A stretch of 64,000 nt of DNA from contig JACKDQ010000001.1 in NCBI GenBank assembly GCA_020633415.1, positions 434,001 through 498,000 on the forward strand, given 5' to 3'. This DNA is from Deltaproteobacteria bacterium (GTDB lineage: Bacteria; Myxococcota_A; Polyangia; GCA-2747355). Of this stretch, positions 34,289 to 42,844 are shown piece after piece. Position numbers and translations under genes: made by a program. The notes beneath the pieces were generated by a model that searched no databases, was not told the origin of the DNA, and saw only the letters and a list, made by a program, of their open reading frames with translations. Position 1 is the stretch's first letter, and each line of letters begins with the position of its first letter.

Positions 34289-35113
34289 ATGTCTAGACAC
34301 TTGCGCTTATTTTCGTCGACCGCTTTGGCGCTGCTGCTGTGTTGCACCACCAGCGTGTGGGCCAACAAACGCATGCCGCGCGGGCTCAAAGCGCAGCTGA
34401 TGCCACGCATCAACTATGAACTCAACACCAACGCCGGGGGCGTCAACGTCGCGCGGGTCAGCCGGATGGACAAAAGCCTGAACGGCACCGCGTTGATCAG
34501 CGAAAACGGCGGCGTGCGTGATGCGCGGGCGTTCATCTTGCGTGGCAAGGTTAAAGGCACCGAACGTGGCAGCCACATCGGTCATTTCCTGGTCACCGAG
34601 GTTCAAGATCAGCAGAGCAAGGCGATCAGTTGGAAGATCTTTCCCTTGGCCAAGCACGCCGGGATCACCCACATCTCTGCCGGCAAGCAGGTCAAGACCC
34701 GCGGTTTGCTAGCCAAAATCGATCGCAGCCTCTCGGCGGGCAACTACATCGCCGCGCAGATCGAGACCAAGGGCCAGACCGACGTCTCCAAGGTTGTCGC
34801 GGGCTTCGTCGCCACCGACACGCGTCGCGTGCTGATTGGGCGGGACCCGCTGCAACGCAACCCCCCAGCTTTGGGTGAGATCATGGCTCTCGCTGAGAAT
34901 GCAGCGAAGGGTGAGACGACGTTTTACGTGCTGCCCGGCACGTCCGACGGCGGTCAGACCTACCATGGTGATGTGATCCTGCAGCAGCACAAGCCCGAGT
35001 ATGTCTACTACGGTGCGCCGGCGACGGCGGGTCAGTACAGCCAGCCGGCATATTTTGAGCTGAGCGCCAAGAATCGGCGCCAAAATGTTCCGCAGCCGCT
35101 GCTTGCCCAATAG
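34289..35113 (+). CDS. Secreted protein, hypothetical
   Basis: 274 residues from the ATG at 34289 with a strong AGGAGG ribosome binding site; the frame is open 60 bases further upstream. Signal peptide (FSSTALALLLCCTTSVWANK). The mature protein is beta-rich and basic, with no Cys in the mature part and no motif of known function (RINYELNTNAGGVNVARVSR; IGHFLVTEVQDQQSKAI). It has no close neighbour in a shared operon, except that the membrane protein gene follows 50 bases later on the same strand. Confidence 0.7.
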   Translation: MSRHLRLFSSTALALLLCCTTSVWANKRMPRGLKAQLMPRINYELNTNAGGVNVARVSRMDKSLNGTALISENGGVRDARAFILRGKVKGTERGSHIGHFLVTEVQDQQSKAISWKIFPLAKHAGITHISAGKQVKTRGLLAKIDRSLSAGNYIAAQIETKGQTDVSKVVAGFVATDTRRVLIGRDPLQRNPPALGEIMALAENAAKGETTFYVLPGTSDGGQTYHGDVILQQHKPEYVYYGAPATAGQYSQPAYFELSAKNRRQNVPQPLLAQ

Positions 35114-35163
35114 GTTCTCGTCTGCGTCGCCAACGGTCTGAGCAATCCGCTGCCAAACAGCCG

Positions 35164-35823
35164 GTGGGCTGGCCGCTGCAGTGGGAAGACGCGGTGCTCG
35201 CGGCGATCCCTTTTCTGCTCGAGACCCTGCTCGAGCGTCGATTCGATCTCGATCAGATCTTCGCAGGCCTTTCGGCAGGGCGCGGCAATCTTCCGTTGGG
35301 GATCGTGCTGGCGGTTTCGGCGATCGGTTTGCTGTTGGCGGTCGCCCTAAGCAAGCGGCCCGAGTCGGTGGGGGGCGGTCTGCGCCAGCATGCCTGGGCC
35401 TTCGCTTGGCCGGGCTACGGTACGTTGGTGATCTTCGCATCGATCAGCTGCGGCATGCCGCAACATTTCGCTGCACTGCCGCTACTGATCGGCATCGTAC
35501 TCTTTCGTCCTTGGCGTCGTCGACAAACGCCGCCGTGGATTCGACGCCTGCTCGCCGCCCCAGCGACCTTTGTTTGCGCGGCATACTTTGCCCACCTGGC
35601 TCAGCTTAACGCCGCCGGTTGGGCAGCGACCAAAGCGCCCAGTGTTGCCGTGCTCTGGATCGGCGTCGCACTGCTGTCGGTGCTGGGGATCGTGCCTTAC
35701 ACCTACTTCGTCGTCGGTCCGCGTACCTTGGCCGGAGCGCCGTTTCGCATCGCGCACTGGCTGTTGCGCTACGCGTTGTTTCTCGCCAGTCTGATCGCTA
35801 CTGGCTCCGGCTGGCTCGCTTAG
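35164..35823 (+). CDS. Multi-pass membrane protein, hypothetical
   Basis: 219 residues starting at a GTG (35164); the frame is open upstream to a stop at 35056 but has no ATG. About six hydrophobic segments (NLPLGIVLAVSAIGLLLAVA, ALPLLIGIVLFRPW, AVLWIGVALLSVLGIVPYTY, YALFLASLIATGSG) make it an integral inner-membrane protein. No transport or enzyme motif is visible. It probably shares a transcript with the secreted protein gene upstream. Confidence 0.6.
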   Translation: MGWPLQWEDAVLAAIPFLLETLLERRFDLDQIFAGLSAGRGNLPLGIVLAVSAIGLLLAVALSKRPESVGGGLRQHAWAFAWPGYGTLVIFASISCGMPQHFAALPLLIGIVLFRPWRRRQTPPWIRRLLAAPATFVCAAYFAHLAQLNAAGWAATKAPSVAVLWIGVALLSVLGIVPYTYFVVGPRTLAGAPFRIAHWLLRYALFLASLIATGSGWLA

Positions 35824-35832
35824 CTGGGCTAG

Positions 35833-36798
35833 CTATTCGACGATGAAGCCCGATTTGCAGCTAGACAGTGGACCGGCCAGGCCAGACCAGCCGTCATAAC
35901 CATTGATCGCCTTTGGTCCGGTCTCCAGCCGTGAGGAGCGGATCATCGTGACCGGGTCGACCCAATACAACTCGCCGTCCTGGCTCAGCACATAGATCCG
36001 CGCTTTGTCGTCGCTGAACATCTGGCGTCCGAGCGCGTGGATGCCCCAGGTACCGCCGCTGCCGACTCGCTTGCCCGTGCCTTGTTGGTAATTGAAGTCG
36101 TAGATGTCTCCGCTGTCGATCGCAAATCCCGGATTGTCGGTGATCTCGCCATCGACAACGCCCGGACCCATATCGTCGATGTCGGGAGCGTTCTCAAGGC
36201 TATTGATGACCTCGAAAGAGAAGTCACCGGCGACGATGTCTCCGGTGAAGCGCAACAGTCGATTGCCTTCCGGTGTTCCATCGTGAACACCCGTGTCCAT
36301 CACGTAGACGCGACCTTTGCAGTCGACGTGCATCGCTTCGATGCGGATGTTGTCGGGCATCAAGCCGATGATCTTGGCGGTGACCGGGCTACCGTCGCGC
36401 GGTGGCTGAGCGATGTGATAAAACTGTGTGTCGTGCTCTGGAATGCTCAGTCGTGCGCCGAGAAGCGAGCCATCATCGAGCACGACTAGCGAGTTGTGTC
36501 CGACCGATAGGCTCGGCGTGATCGTCGAGGTGTGGATGTCCTTTACGTAGCCGGTCGGGCCGGTGCTGATCTCTTGCGCGCCGTTGAGCTCGATGTGGAC
36601 CAGGGTGCTCTCGATCGCGTACCAGAGCTCGGCGCGTTGTTGCTGGATCGGCGCAGCGTCGAGCGTGCCGATACCCCGAGTATCCGGTGCACCGCCATCG
36701 GCTCCGTTGACGAAATCGGTGTTGGCGCAAGCACTGCTTACCAGCACGCAGATGCCGACGAGCACCCCGCAGGTCTGATGACGACGGCGCGAGTTCAT
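35833..36798 (-). CDS. Secreted lipoprotein with propeller-like repeats, hypothetical
   Basis: 321 residues. The signal region MNSRRRHQTCGVLVGICVLV ends with SSACAN, a weak lipobox. The mature part shows repeated beta-strand signatures (GHNSLVVLDDGSLLGARLS, DCKGRVYVMDTGVHDG, KARIYVLSQDGELYWVD) like a partial beta-propeller or SMP-30-like fold. The spacer after the Cys is rich in Asp/Gly/Ala (VNGADGGAPDTRGIGTLD), usual for lipoproteins of this organism. Function unknown. It is convergent with the membrane protein at 35164. Confidence 0.65.
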   Translation of the reverse strand: MNSRRRHQTCGVLVGICVLVSSACANTDFVNGADGGAPDTRGIGTLDAAPIQQQRAELWYAIESTLVHIELNGAQEISTGPTGYVKDIHTSTITPSLSVGHNSLVVLDDGSLLGARLSIPEHDTQFYHIAQPPRDGSPVTAKIIGLMPDNIRIEAMHVDCKGRVYVMDTGVHDGTPEGNRLLRFTGDIVAGDFSFEVINSLENAPDIDDMGPGVVDGEITDNPGFAIDSGDIYDFNYQQGTGKRVGSGGTWGIHALGRQMFSDDKARIYVLSQDGELYWVDPVTMIRSSRLETGPKAINGYDGWSGLAGPLSSCKSGFIVE

Positions 36799-37124
36799 GA
36801 TGGTTCTCCTTGGCTAGCTCGGTACAGTTACGAAGGTGCAACGAGCCTTCTTGCTCGGCAATTCCATTCGGATTCCAAAACAAGCACGAACTGCCGCATC
36901 TGCGGAACGCCAATGCGACCGCGCCGCGCAGCGCTCCGGCCACGACGGCTGCGATTTCACTCCGATGGCGCGCGTTAGAAGATTCTGTTCATCTTTTGCT
37001 CGATCGCGGTGCGAGCGTTGGTGTGCCCTTCGATCTCTCGGCGCTCTTCGAGTTGCCGTCGACGACGTCTGGGCGGGCTTTGACTTGGGCTGGTTGGGTT
37101 CGACGGGTTGGTTTCGGTGGGCGT
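36799..37124. other. Intergenic region without a supported gene
   Basis: 326 bases between two minus-strand genes. Two overlapping plus-strand ORFs of about 130 codons cross it, but both run on into the next gene antisense, have no ribosome binding site and show Cys/Arg-rich out-of-frame composition. I see no terminator. A local purine/pyrimidine bias (TTGGG/GGTTGG stretches at 37090-37120) is the only feature. Confidence 0.45.
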
Positions 37125-38342
37125 CTAGGGCAAGTCGCCGCGGGTCAGTGGCCGCTCGATCGTCGTTTCGATGCTGTACGTCGTGTTGCCCGCGATGTAG
37201 TTGCCAAAGACGCGACCTAGCAGTCCGCCGCTGATCTCGGTGCGGCGATTTTCCTCGAAGGTGACGGTGTGCCAGCCGAGGCCCTTGGCAAACGCTTGGC
37301 GTGTCTTGATGGTGTGGGTGATCGCTCCGCGCTCGCCGAGCGACAACACTGTGGTTGTGCCGTTGCGCTGGCCGATCTCGAGCGCAACGGTGGTTCCCAG
37401 TTGGTCTGCGGTGATCGTCGCTTTGAGGGCATCGCCGTTGCTCAGTTCGGCATTGATCCGGCGCGAAACGCGCGAGCTGAACAGCGTGTCGAGCGATCCG
37501 CTCAGCCGCTTGGATGCGATCTTGCCGCGCACCTGGCGCAGCACCTGGTTGATCCGTCGCCGCGCTGTGCGGGTGATCGGCTCGCTGGCCTTGGCTTCAA
37601 GAAAGCTCAGCACCGCAGCGAGGGCCGCCTGGTGTGATTTGAGCTTGACGTTTGGTGTTCTGGCGGTGAGCTGTTTGCTGGCCGCCGAGACCAAACGCGT
37701 GTGGGTGATCTTGTTGCTGGTTCGTACACTGCGCGGGCGGATCACATTGCTGCGGTGCCGACGCTGATTGACGAAAGTTTGACTGAGCTCGACTGTCGGT
37801 GGGATGAAGCGGCCGTGCTCGTCGCCTTGCAGCTGGGCGATCTTGCGCTCCTTGCTCGTCGCTGGCTCGCGCGCTGGTAGCTTCGCCTTGAAGCCGACGG
37901 TCTTGCGCATGCCGTTGCCGCTGAACTTGTAGAGCTCGACGTCGAGAGCGAATCCGCTGCTTAGCGACAAGCGCTGATCATGTACACCCTTGGCCTTTTC
38001 CTCGTAGCTGTAGAACGTCACGTTGGGCGCGGCGAAGGTGCTGGTCACTTCGTGGCCGAGCATCGACGCGCGATCCTCGGTGATCTCTTTGGCGGCCGCG
38101 AAGCCGCCGCACCGCTTGATCAGCGCTTTGACAGCGCTGTCGATCGCTGTGAGTGCCTTTTTGAGGGTCGGCGAGAGCGATTTGTTTTGTGCCGTGCGGG
38201 CGAAGCTGTGCTGCCGGGACTTTAGCGTTTGCACCGCGGCCGTTCGCGCCTCGCCCGCCAGCGGGAGCGGTCTTTCGTAGGCCTGAGCATCGGTTAGCAT
38301 CAGCGCGACCAAGGTCATCAGCAGAAGCGGTTGGGGTCTCAT
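37125..38342 (-). CDS. Large secreted protein, hypothetical
   Basis: 405 residues from the ATG at 38342, which has GAGGA upstream; the frame extends 51 bases further without support. Signal peptide (PLLLMTLVALMLTDAQAYER). The mature protein is Lys/Arg-rich, helical in the first third (SPTLKKALTAIDSAVKALIK) and beta-rich later (VALEIGQRNGTTTVLSLGER). No Cys-repeat or catalytic motif is visible. It is divergent from another secreted protein of similar size (38687), across a 344-base gap. No family recognised. Confidence 0.7.
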   Translation of the reverse strand: MRPQPLLLMTLVALMLTDAQAYERPLPLAGEARTAAVQTLKSRQHSFARTAQNKSLSPTLKKALTAIDSAVKALIKRCGGFAAAKEITEDRASMLGHEVTSTFAAPNVTFYSYEEKAKGVHDQRLSLSSGFALDVELYKFSGNGMRKTVGFKAKLPAREPATSKERKIAQLQGDEHGRFIPPTVELSQTFVNQRRHRSNVIRPRSVRTSNKITHTRLVSAASKQLTARTPNVKLKSHQAALAAVLSFLEAKASEPITRTARRRINQVLRQVRGKIASKRLSGSLDTLFSSRVSRRINAELSNGDALKATITADQLGTTVALEIGQRNGTTTVLSLGERGAITHTIKTRQAFAKGLGWHTVTFEENRRTEISGGLLGRVFGNYIAGNTTYSIETTIERPLTRGDLP

Positions 38343-38686
38343 CGTCGCGATCCTCGTTGTGGGCAGACCGCAGCGATGCGAGCGGCGTGCCAAGAGAGTG
38401 CGGCGTGAACGTCGTTACTTGTAGGGGGTTAGGCAGGTGCGCTGCGGCGCAGACAGATCCGCTGGTCGCCAGTCTGGTGTGAATTCGGAACGTGTCGGCG
38501 TTTGATATCGCGATCGACCGATGCGCTGCGCATCGATCGCGCGATCGGCCATGTCAGCTTCTTTGCGGCAACTGCGTAGGCCACCGATCGGCGGGTCCGT
38601 TGGCCACCGGCAATCGGTTTAAGTGCTGAAAATCTTTTGGGCCTGTGGCCGTAGTCACTGGCATGCGCTGTGCTTCGTCTGCGATT
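38343..38686. other. Divergent intergenic region with stacked palindromes
   Basis: 344 bases between two divergent genes for secreted proteins. Around 38513-38547 two palindromes overlap: CGATGCGC T GCGCATCG (38519-38535) and CGATCGCGCGATCG (38534-38547). They are about 140 bases before the plus-strand ATG and about 175 bases from the minus-strand ATG, a position fitting an operator for a shared regulator. No RNA gene or ORF of quality is present. Confidence 0.5.
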
Positions 38687-39880
38687 ATGACACGCCTAAC
38701 CAAGACCTTGATTGTTGCCATGGTGTTCACCTTTGGCCCGGTTGCGGGCGCCGCTGCCGAAACCAACGATGATTCCGCAGAAGCCTTTGTCCAGCGGCTA
38801 TCCGCCACGTCGCTACGTGAGACGCTACGGGAGACGATCAGCAGCGCCCGGCTGTATTTCAAGAGCGGCGCGTCGGCGGGCGACGTCAAGTCGCGCATCG
38901 AACAGATCTTCCAAACGCTCGGTGCGAGCTCTGCGGCTGATGTGGCCAAGTTTTTCAGTAGTGGCAGGCGGCTGTTGCGCGTGCCGACGGCGAGCAAAGA
39001 CATTGCCGCCTACGTGCTGCAAGACGCGCAGAGCATCGAGCTCTTTCGCTTCGAGCTGAGCTCGGGCCGAGCGCAGACCACGCGTGGCACGTTGGTCCTT
39101 CCGCCATCGCTCAAGGTGATCAATCTCAGTGAACGAAACGCTTCCGACGCCAAGTCCGCGGCCGAGCTGATGAAGCAGGTCCTCGTCGGGTCGCTGAAAG
39201 CCCATCGCGTCGAGCCACTGCCCGCGATGCGGCGGGTCAGTGATGTATCCAGGTTGCGGCTGCTGCGTTCTCCGCAGCGCGTGGTGGCCTTTGGCGCTGA
39301 AGGGTTTGTCCAGGCGAGCCAACTGTTTGCCCAGATCGAGGCCGGGGGAGCGCGCAGCGCGGCCGCTCACTTTGGCAAGGGAATGCGTCTGCGGAAGGTC
39401 ACCGGCCAACCGGCTCGTCGTGGCGAGGTATCGACCGTCTATCTGCTCGAGAGCACCGACGGCAAGCAGCAGTTTAAGCTCGAGTTGCGCAAGGTCGGCG
39501 GCGTGCTGTCTGGAGGCCAGGCCTCGGGGCTGTCGATGCTTGGGCTGCAATACGAGCTGACGATGACTTCCCAAAAAAGTCGCGGCGCTCTGGCGGGTCT
39601 TCCGACGGAGCAGCAGGGCGCGCTGGCCCCAATCTTTGAGGTAGGGGCACTGAAACGGCAGCTGCTCGGCAAATTCAAAAAACGCGGGATCGCTGTGCTG
39701 CCCGGTCTGCTTGCCGGTCGGATGCCGCCAAGCTTCATTGGCCCGGCAGGTGGCAGCAACGCGCGCGATTTGCGGCTCAACCGACCGCTGCGGGCACTGG
39801 GCGCGCTGGGTGCACAGCCCGACATCTCGAGTCGTTCGCTTTTCGCGCGTCCGGTTGTTGTGCGTGGCAAGAAGAGATAG
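38687..39880 (+). CDS. Large secreted protein, hypothetical
   Basis: 397 residues from the ATG at 38687, the start that gives a clean signal peptide (LTKTLIVAMVFTFGPVAGAAA); in-frame GTG/ATG codons at 38645 and 38663 would put a basic extension before it. The mature protein is basic and helical (RETLRETISSARLYFKSGAS; SSAADVAKFFSSGRRLLRVP) with two similar halves beginning near residues 25 and 150-170 (SAAELMKQVLVGSLKAHR; LFAQIEAGGARSAAAHFGKG). This suggests an internal duplication. No known family. It is followed seven bases later by a lipoprotein gene in the same direction. Confidence 0.65.
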   Translation: MTRLTKTLIVAMVFTFGPVAGAAAETNDDSAEAFVQRLSATSLRETLRETISSARLYFKSGASAGDVKSRIEQIFQTLGASSAADVAKFFSSGRRLLRVPTASKDIAAYVLQDAQSIELFRFELSSGRAQTTRGTLVLPPSLKVINLSERNASDAKSAAELMKQVLVGSLKAHRVEPLPAMRRVSDVSRLRLLRSPQRVVAFGAEGFVQASQLFAQIEAGGARSAAAHFGKGMRLRKVTGQPARRGEVSTVYLLESTDGKQQFKLELRKVGGVLSGGQASGLSMLGLQYELTMTSQKSRGALAGLPTEQQGALAPIFEVGALKRQLLGKFKKRGIAVLPGLLAGRMPPSFIGPAGGSNARDLRLNRPLRALGALGAQPDISSRSLFARPVVVRGKKR

Positions 39881-39887
39881 CTCACTG

Positions 39888-40481
39888 ATGAGGTACCGCC
39901 TTCGCCCGCTCGGCTGGGCGCTCGGCCTGCTGGCACTATTCGCTGTCGGCTGTGGTGCTGCGCCCCAACCGCTGTCGCCGGAGTTGGGCGCCGATGCCAA
40001 GGGCGAAATCGTCTTTGCCGATGGCGACTATCGGATCGTTGCCGATGTGATCAAGGGCGATTCGTGGCGCACTCCTGAGGAGCAAGCGACCCAGTGCAGG
40101 GTCTACGATGATCCGATCGATCTGCGCGATCCGCCCGGGGGGCCGACGCTCTCTTTCGGAAAGCCGCTGGTAACGATCAAAAAGGGTCGCGTTGCTGGCC
40201 TGCGACGCGCTGATTACAGAGACAAGGCGATCGCCGACTATGTCGCTACCGCGTTGGGGATCGACCTCGAGGCCGAAGTCGAGCGCAAGCTCGAGTATTG
40301 CAGCTATCCGTCGCGGATCCGGATGAGCAAGTCTTTCGCCCACTGGGCGAATTGGCAGGTTTCCTCGTATCTGGTGACGCTCTACCTCAAGCGTGGCGAG
40401 TTCCAGACTGTTTTTGCCTCGGTGATCGTCGAAGCTGCCGAGAAGCTGTTCTGTCACGCGGAAGTTTGCGTGCTGATCTAG
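39888..40481 (+). CDS. Lipoprotein, hypothetical
   Basis: 197 residues from the ATG at 39888; the open frame upstream belongs to a shadow of the previous gene. Lipoprotein signal (GWALGLLALFAVGC, with AVGC as lipobox). The mature part has four more Cys (QCRVYDD, YCSYPSR, FCHAEVC) and ends ...CVLI. No motif recognised. Seven bases separate it from the preceding gene, so the two are probably cotranscribed. Convergent with the UDP-sugar pyrophosphorylase, 5 bases apart. Confidence 0.7.
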   Translation: MRYRLRPLGWALGLLALFAVGCGAAPQPLSPELGADAKGEIVFADGDYRIVADVIKGDSWRTPEEQATQCRVYDDPIDLRDPPGGPTLSFGKPLVTIKKGRVAGLRRADYRDKAIADYVATALGIDLEAEVERKLEYCSYPSRIRMSKSFAHWANWQVSSYLVTLYLKRGEFQTVFASVIVEAAEKLFCHAEVCVLI

Positions 40482-40486
40482 GGGCC

Positions 40487-41878
40487 CTACCCGTCGAGAA
40501 ACGTGTCGACGAAAAAGCGCTGGCCCGCGGTCAGGCGTGCGGCTAGCTCGGCTTGATCTAGCGCATAGCGCGCGGCGATTTCGACGTTTGCGCCGGGGGC
40601 GACCTCGACACCGGCTTGAGCCAGCCAGCGGGCAAAGCGCTGTTGCATCAGTTGCCGTGCCGTCTCGGGGCTGTCCTCACCGTGCATATTCTTCACCGGG
40701 GCGAACTCTTCTTCGCGCTCGCAGATCAACACCAGTGCCGGGCTGGCCTCGGGAAGCGTATCGAGCGCGAACGCTTCGAGCTTGTAGCCGTTGGGGCGAT
40801 CGGGCGTGATCCGCTCTCCCTCGGCGCTGATATGAGCGATCTTCTTATGCGCCTTGTGAAAGGGCAGATCATCGCGTGCTGCTTGCGCGCGCATAAAATC
40901 CAAGTCGAAGACAAACAGCCCCGGATTGGCCAGGCCGAACAGCAGCTCGCCATCGGCAGCGGTCTGTGCGCTAAGCGCTGCGGGGATCTCGTAGTACTCG
41001 ACGATCGTCAGTCGCCCGTTGACCTTGGCAAAGACGCCGACCTTTTCGCTGGCGCTGCGCTTTTTCAGCCCTTTGCAAGAATATTGGGAGCCGGCGAGCA
41101 GGTGGTACCCGCAGAACAGTGGGTCACAGCTTTGCGAGAGCGCGTTGTCGACCTGGATGTAGCTGATCGCCTTGACGCCAGCTCGCTCCATGCGGTCGTA
41201 GGCGCCGCAAGCGGCGAGCGCGGCGAACAGTCCACCGTTGCCGTTGGGTGAAAGTACCAGGCTGTCCGGCTCGGCGAGTAGCAGCTGGCCGTGCTCGTCG
41301 AGCGCCGGCGCGACGCCCTGTTGAAAGATCTGCAGCCGCTCGCTGGGGTAGCCGTAGTTTTGGTTGTCGGCGAAGAGCTTCAGCGTCTGCTGATGATTGT
41401 CCGGACCGGTCATCAGAAACAACAGCGGAACCGTCCCATAGCGTTTGCCGAGGGCCAGCAGGCGGTCGAGGTGCAGCTCGAAGAGCGTGCGTTTTGAGAC
41501 CGCGCCGAGTGGGAAAGCTCCTTTGGGGCCGTCAAAGCCGAGCCGCGAACCGCTTCCGCCAGCGACGAGCAGGCAGGCGACTTCACCCTTGGCAAGGGCT
41601 TGTTCGCCGCGCGCGCGTGCTTGGTCACGGCGTGGATCGTCGATGGCGATCGCCTGGCGATAGGGCGCGATTTCGTCGGGACGGACCTCGGCGATCGTTG
41701 AGCGCCAGACACGGGCCAGCCAGGCGAAGTCGATCGCTTGCAGTTGGGCGAGTAGTTTGGCGCGTTGTTGGGGCGTCAGCTGGGCAAAGCGATCGATCAG
41801 CGCGGTTTGTCCCGCGCGACGAAGTTGCTCGGCCAGGGTTTGCGGTAGCAGTGTCGACGACAAGCTGACGTCGGACAC
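40487..41878 (-). CDS. UDP-sugar pyrophosphorylase of the eukaryotic UAP/UGP family (UDPGP)
   Basis: 463 residues. Nucleotide-binding motif GGSGSRLGFDGPKGAFPL at 107-124, the UTP-binding Gly-rich loop plus Lys119. Downstream SPNGNGGLFAAL and SYIQVDNALSQSCDPLFCGY are characteristic of the UDPGP superfamily, whose members make UDP-GlcNAc, UDP-GalNAc or UDP-glucose from UTP and sugar-1-phosphate. The NGNGGL and QVDNAL strings resemble the UDP-GlcNAc pyrophosphorylase (UAP/QRI1) branch, which is better known in eukaryotes; bacteria normally use GlmU or GalU. Start is GTG at 41878, which overlaps the stop of the preceding small gene (TAGTG). It would supply activated sugar for envelope glycans. 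Confidence 0.85.
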   Translation of the reverse strand: MSDVSLSSTLLPQTLAEQLRRAGQTALIDRFAQLTPQQRAKLLAQLQAIDFAWLARVWRSTIAEVRPDEIAPYRQAIAIDDPRRDQARARGEQALAKGEVACLLVAGGSGSRLGFDGPKGAFPLGAVSKRTLFELHLDRLLALGKRYGTVPLLFLMTGPDNHQQTLKLFADNQNYGYPSERLQIFQQGVAPALDEHGQLLLAEPDSLVLSPNGNGGLFAALAACGAYDRMERAGVKAISYIQVDNALSQSCDPLFCGYHLLAGSQYSCKGLKKRSASEKVGVFAKVNGRLTIVEYYEIPAALSAQTAADGELLFGLANPGLFVFDLDFMRAQAARDDLPFHKAHKKIAHISAEGERITPDRPNGYKLEAFALDTLPEASPALVLICEREEEFAPVKNMHGEDSPETARQLMQQRFARWLAQAGVEVAPGANVEIAARYALDQAELAARLTAGQRFFVDTFLDG

Positions 41879-42198
41879 TAGCAGTCGACCTCACCGGCGA
41901 CGGTCGTCGGCGTCGCCTTGGCCCGCACCCGCTCCTCGATGCGACGGGAAAAGTCCTCGTAGGGGAATTCGCTGTGTGGGCCAGAATCGCGCAGCCTGGC
42001 TTCGAGGATTGCCGCCGGACAGCGCGCGTGTGCCGGCACGCCCGTGAGTTGGAGCACGAGCAGGTGCTCCCATAGCGGCAAGGTCGCACCGCAAAAGTGG
42101 CACGGGGTGGGGTGCTCTGCGTCGCCGGCTGTTCGCACGGCCAAGGCGCGTGCCTGTTCGACGAGCGCAGCGAGTAGATTGAATAGCGCCTCGTCCAT
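41878..42198 (-). CDS. Small Cys/His-rich protein, hypothetical
   Basis: 106 residues, starting ATG at 42198, with PCHFCGATLPLWEHLLVLQL in the centre. CxxC followed by a His (HFCGAT...WEH) could bind one zinc ion. It ends AGEVDC. Its TAG stop overlaps the GTG of the UDP-sugar pyrophosphorylase (TAGTG), so translation of the two is linked. Soluble, no signal peptide. Function unknown, perhaps regulatory for the next gene. Confidence 0.6.
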   Translation of the reverse strand: MDEALFNLLAALVEQARALAVRTAGDAEHPTPCHFCGATLPLWEHLLVLQLTGVPAHARCPAAILEARLRDSGPHSEFPYEDFSRRIEERVRAKATPTTVAGEVDC

Positions 42199-42282
42199 GT
42201 GCTCAACATGGTGCCCCGCTGCGCTCTATTCTGTCAAGCGCGCGACATCTGTAGTAAAACCCTTGTGGAACAGGGGGCGACG

Positions 42283-42693
42283 ATGAAGATCAACAAGATT
42301 GCGCACATCGCCATCGCCGTGCGGGACCTCGAGACCCAGGTCGCCTTTTATCGCGACGTGCTGGGTTTGGAGCTGGCGGGCCGTGAGGTGGTCGCCGATC
42401 AGCAGGTCAAGGTGGCGATGTTCCGGGTCGGCTCATCGATGATCGAGCTGCTCGAGCCGACGTCGGAACAAAGTCCGATCGCTAAGTACCTCGAAAGGCG
42501 AGGGGAAGGCATCCATCATATCGCCTACGATGTCGATGATGTTGCCGCGGTGTTGCGCGAGCTAGCCGACAAGCAGGTCAGGTTGATCGACGACGCACCG
42601 CGCGATGGCGCCCATGGTGCGAAGATCGCCTTTGTTCACCCGCGCTCGACCTTCGGTGTGCTAAGCGAGTTTTGCAGCGGGACGCACCGATGA
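42283..42693 (+). CDS. mce: Methylmalonyl-CoA epimerase
   Basis: 136 residues from the ATG at 42283; the frame is open 84 bases upstream, but the family starts here (MKINKIAHIAIAVRDL). VOC-fold metalloenzyme with metal ligands in IAHIAIAV, a central HHIAYDVDD and a C-terminal Glu in LSEFCSGT. It interconverts the R and S forms of methylmalonyl-CoA in propionate and odd-chain fatty-acid metabolism. Length matches the family exactly. The mutase genes are not in the window. Confidence 0.9.
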   Translation: MKINKIAHIAIAVRDLETQVAFYRDVLGLELAGREVVADQQVKVAMFRVGSSMIELLEPTSEQSPIAKYLERRGEGIHHIAYDVDDVAAVLRELADKQVRLIDDAPRDGAHGAKIAFVHPRSTFGVLSEFCSGTHR

Positions 42694-42844
42694 TGCTGTC
42701 GTCGCCGACGGATCGCTGCGGGCGCTGGGCTTGACGACGGGGCCGTAGTACACGAGCATACGCTGGTCATTGGCGTAATATGTGGTATACGGCGGCGGTG
42801 ACTTGTCGTCGCCGATATTGTTCTGGGGATGAAGGGACTTGCTG

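Noticed and set aside
36810..37220. 136-codon plus-strand frame in the 36.8-37.1 kb gap
   Set aside because: Runs antisense into a secreted-protein gene, odd composition and no start signal.
38825..40000. 391-codon minus-strand frame over the secreted protein gene at 38687
   Set aside because: Plus strand has a signal peptide and a coupled lipoprotein gene; the minus frame has none of these and spans the start of the next gene.
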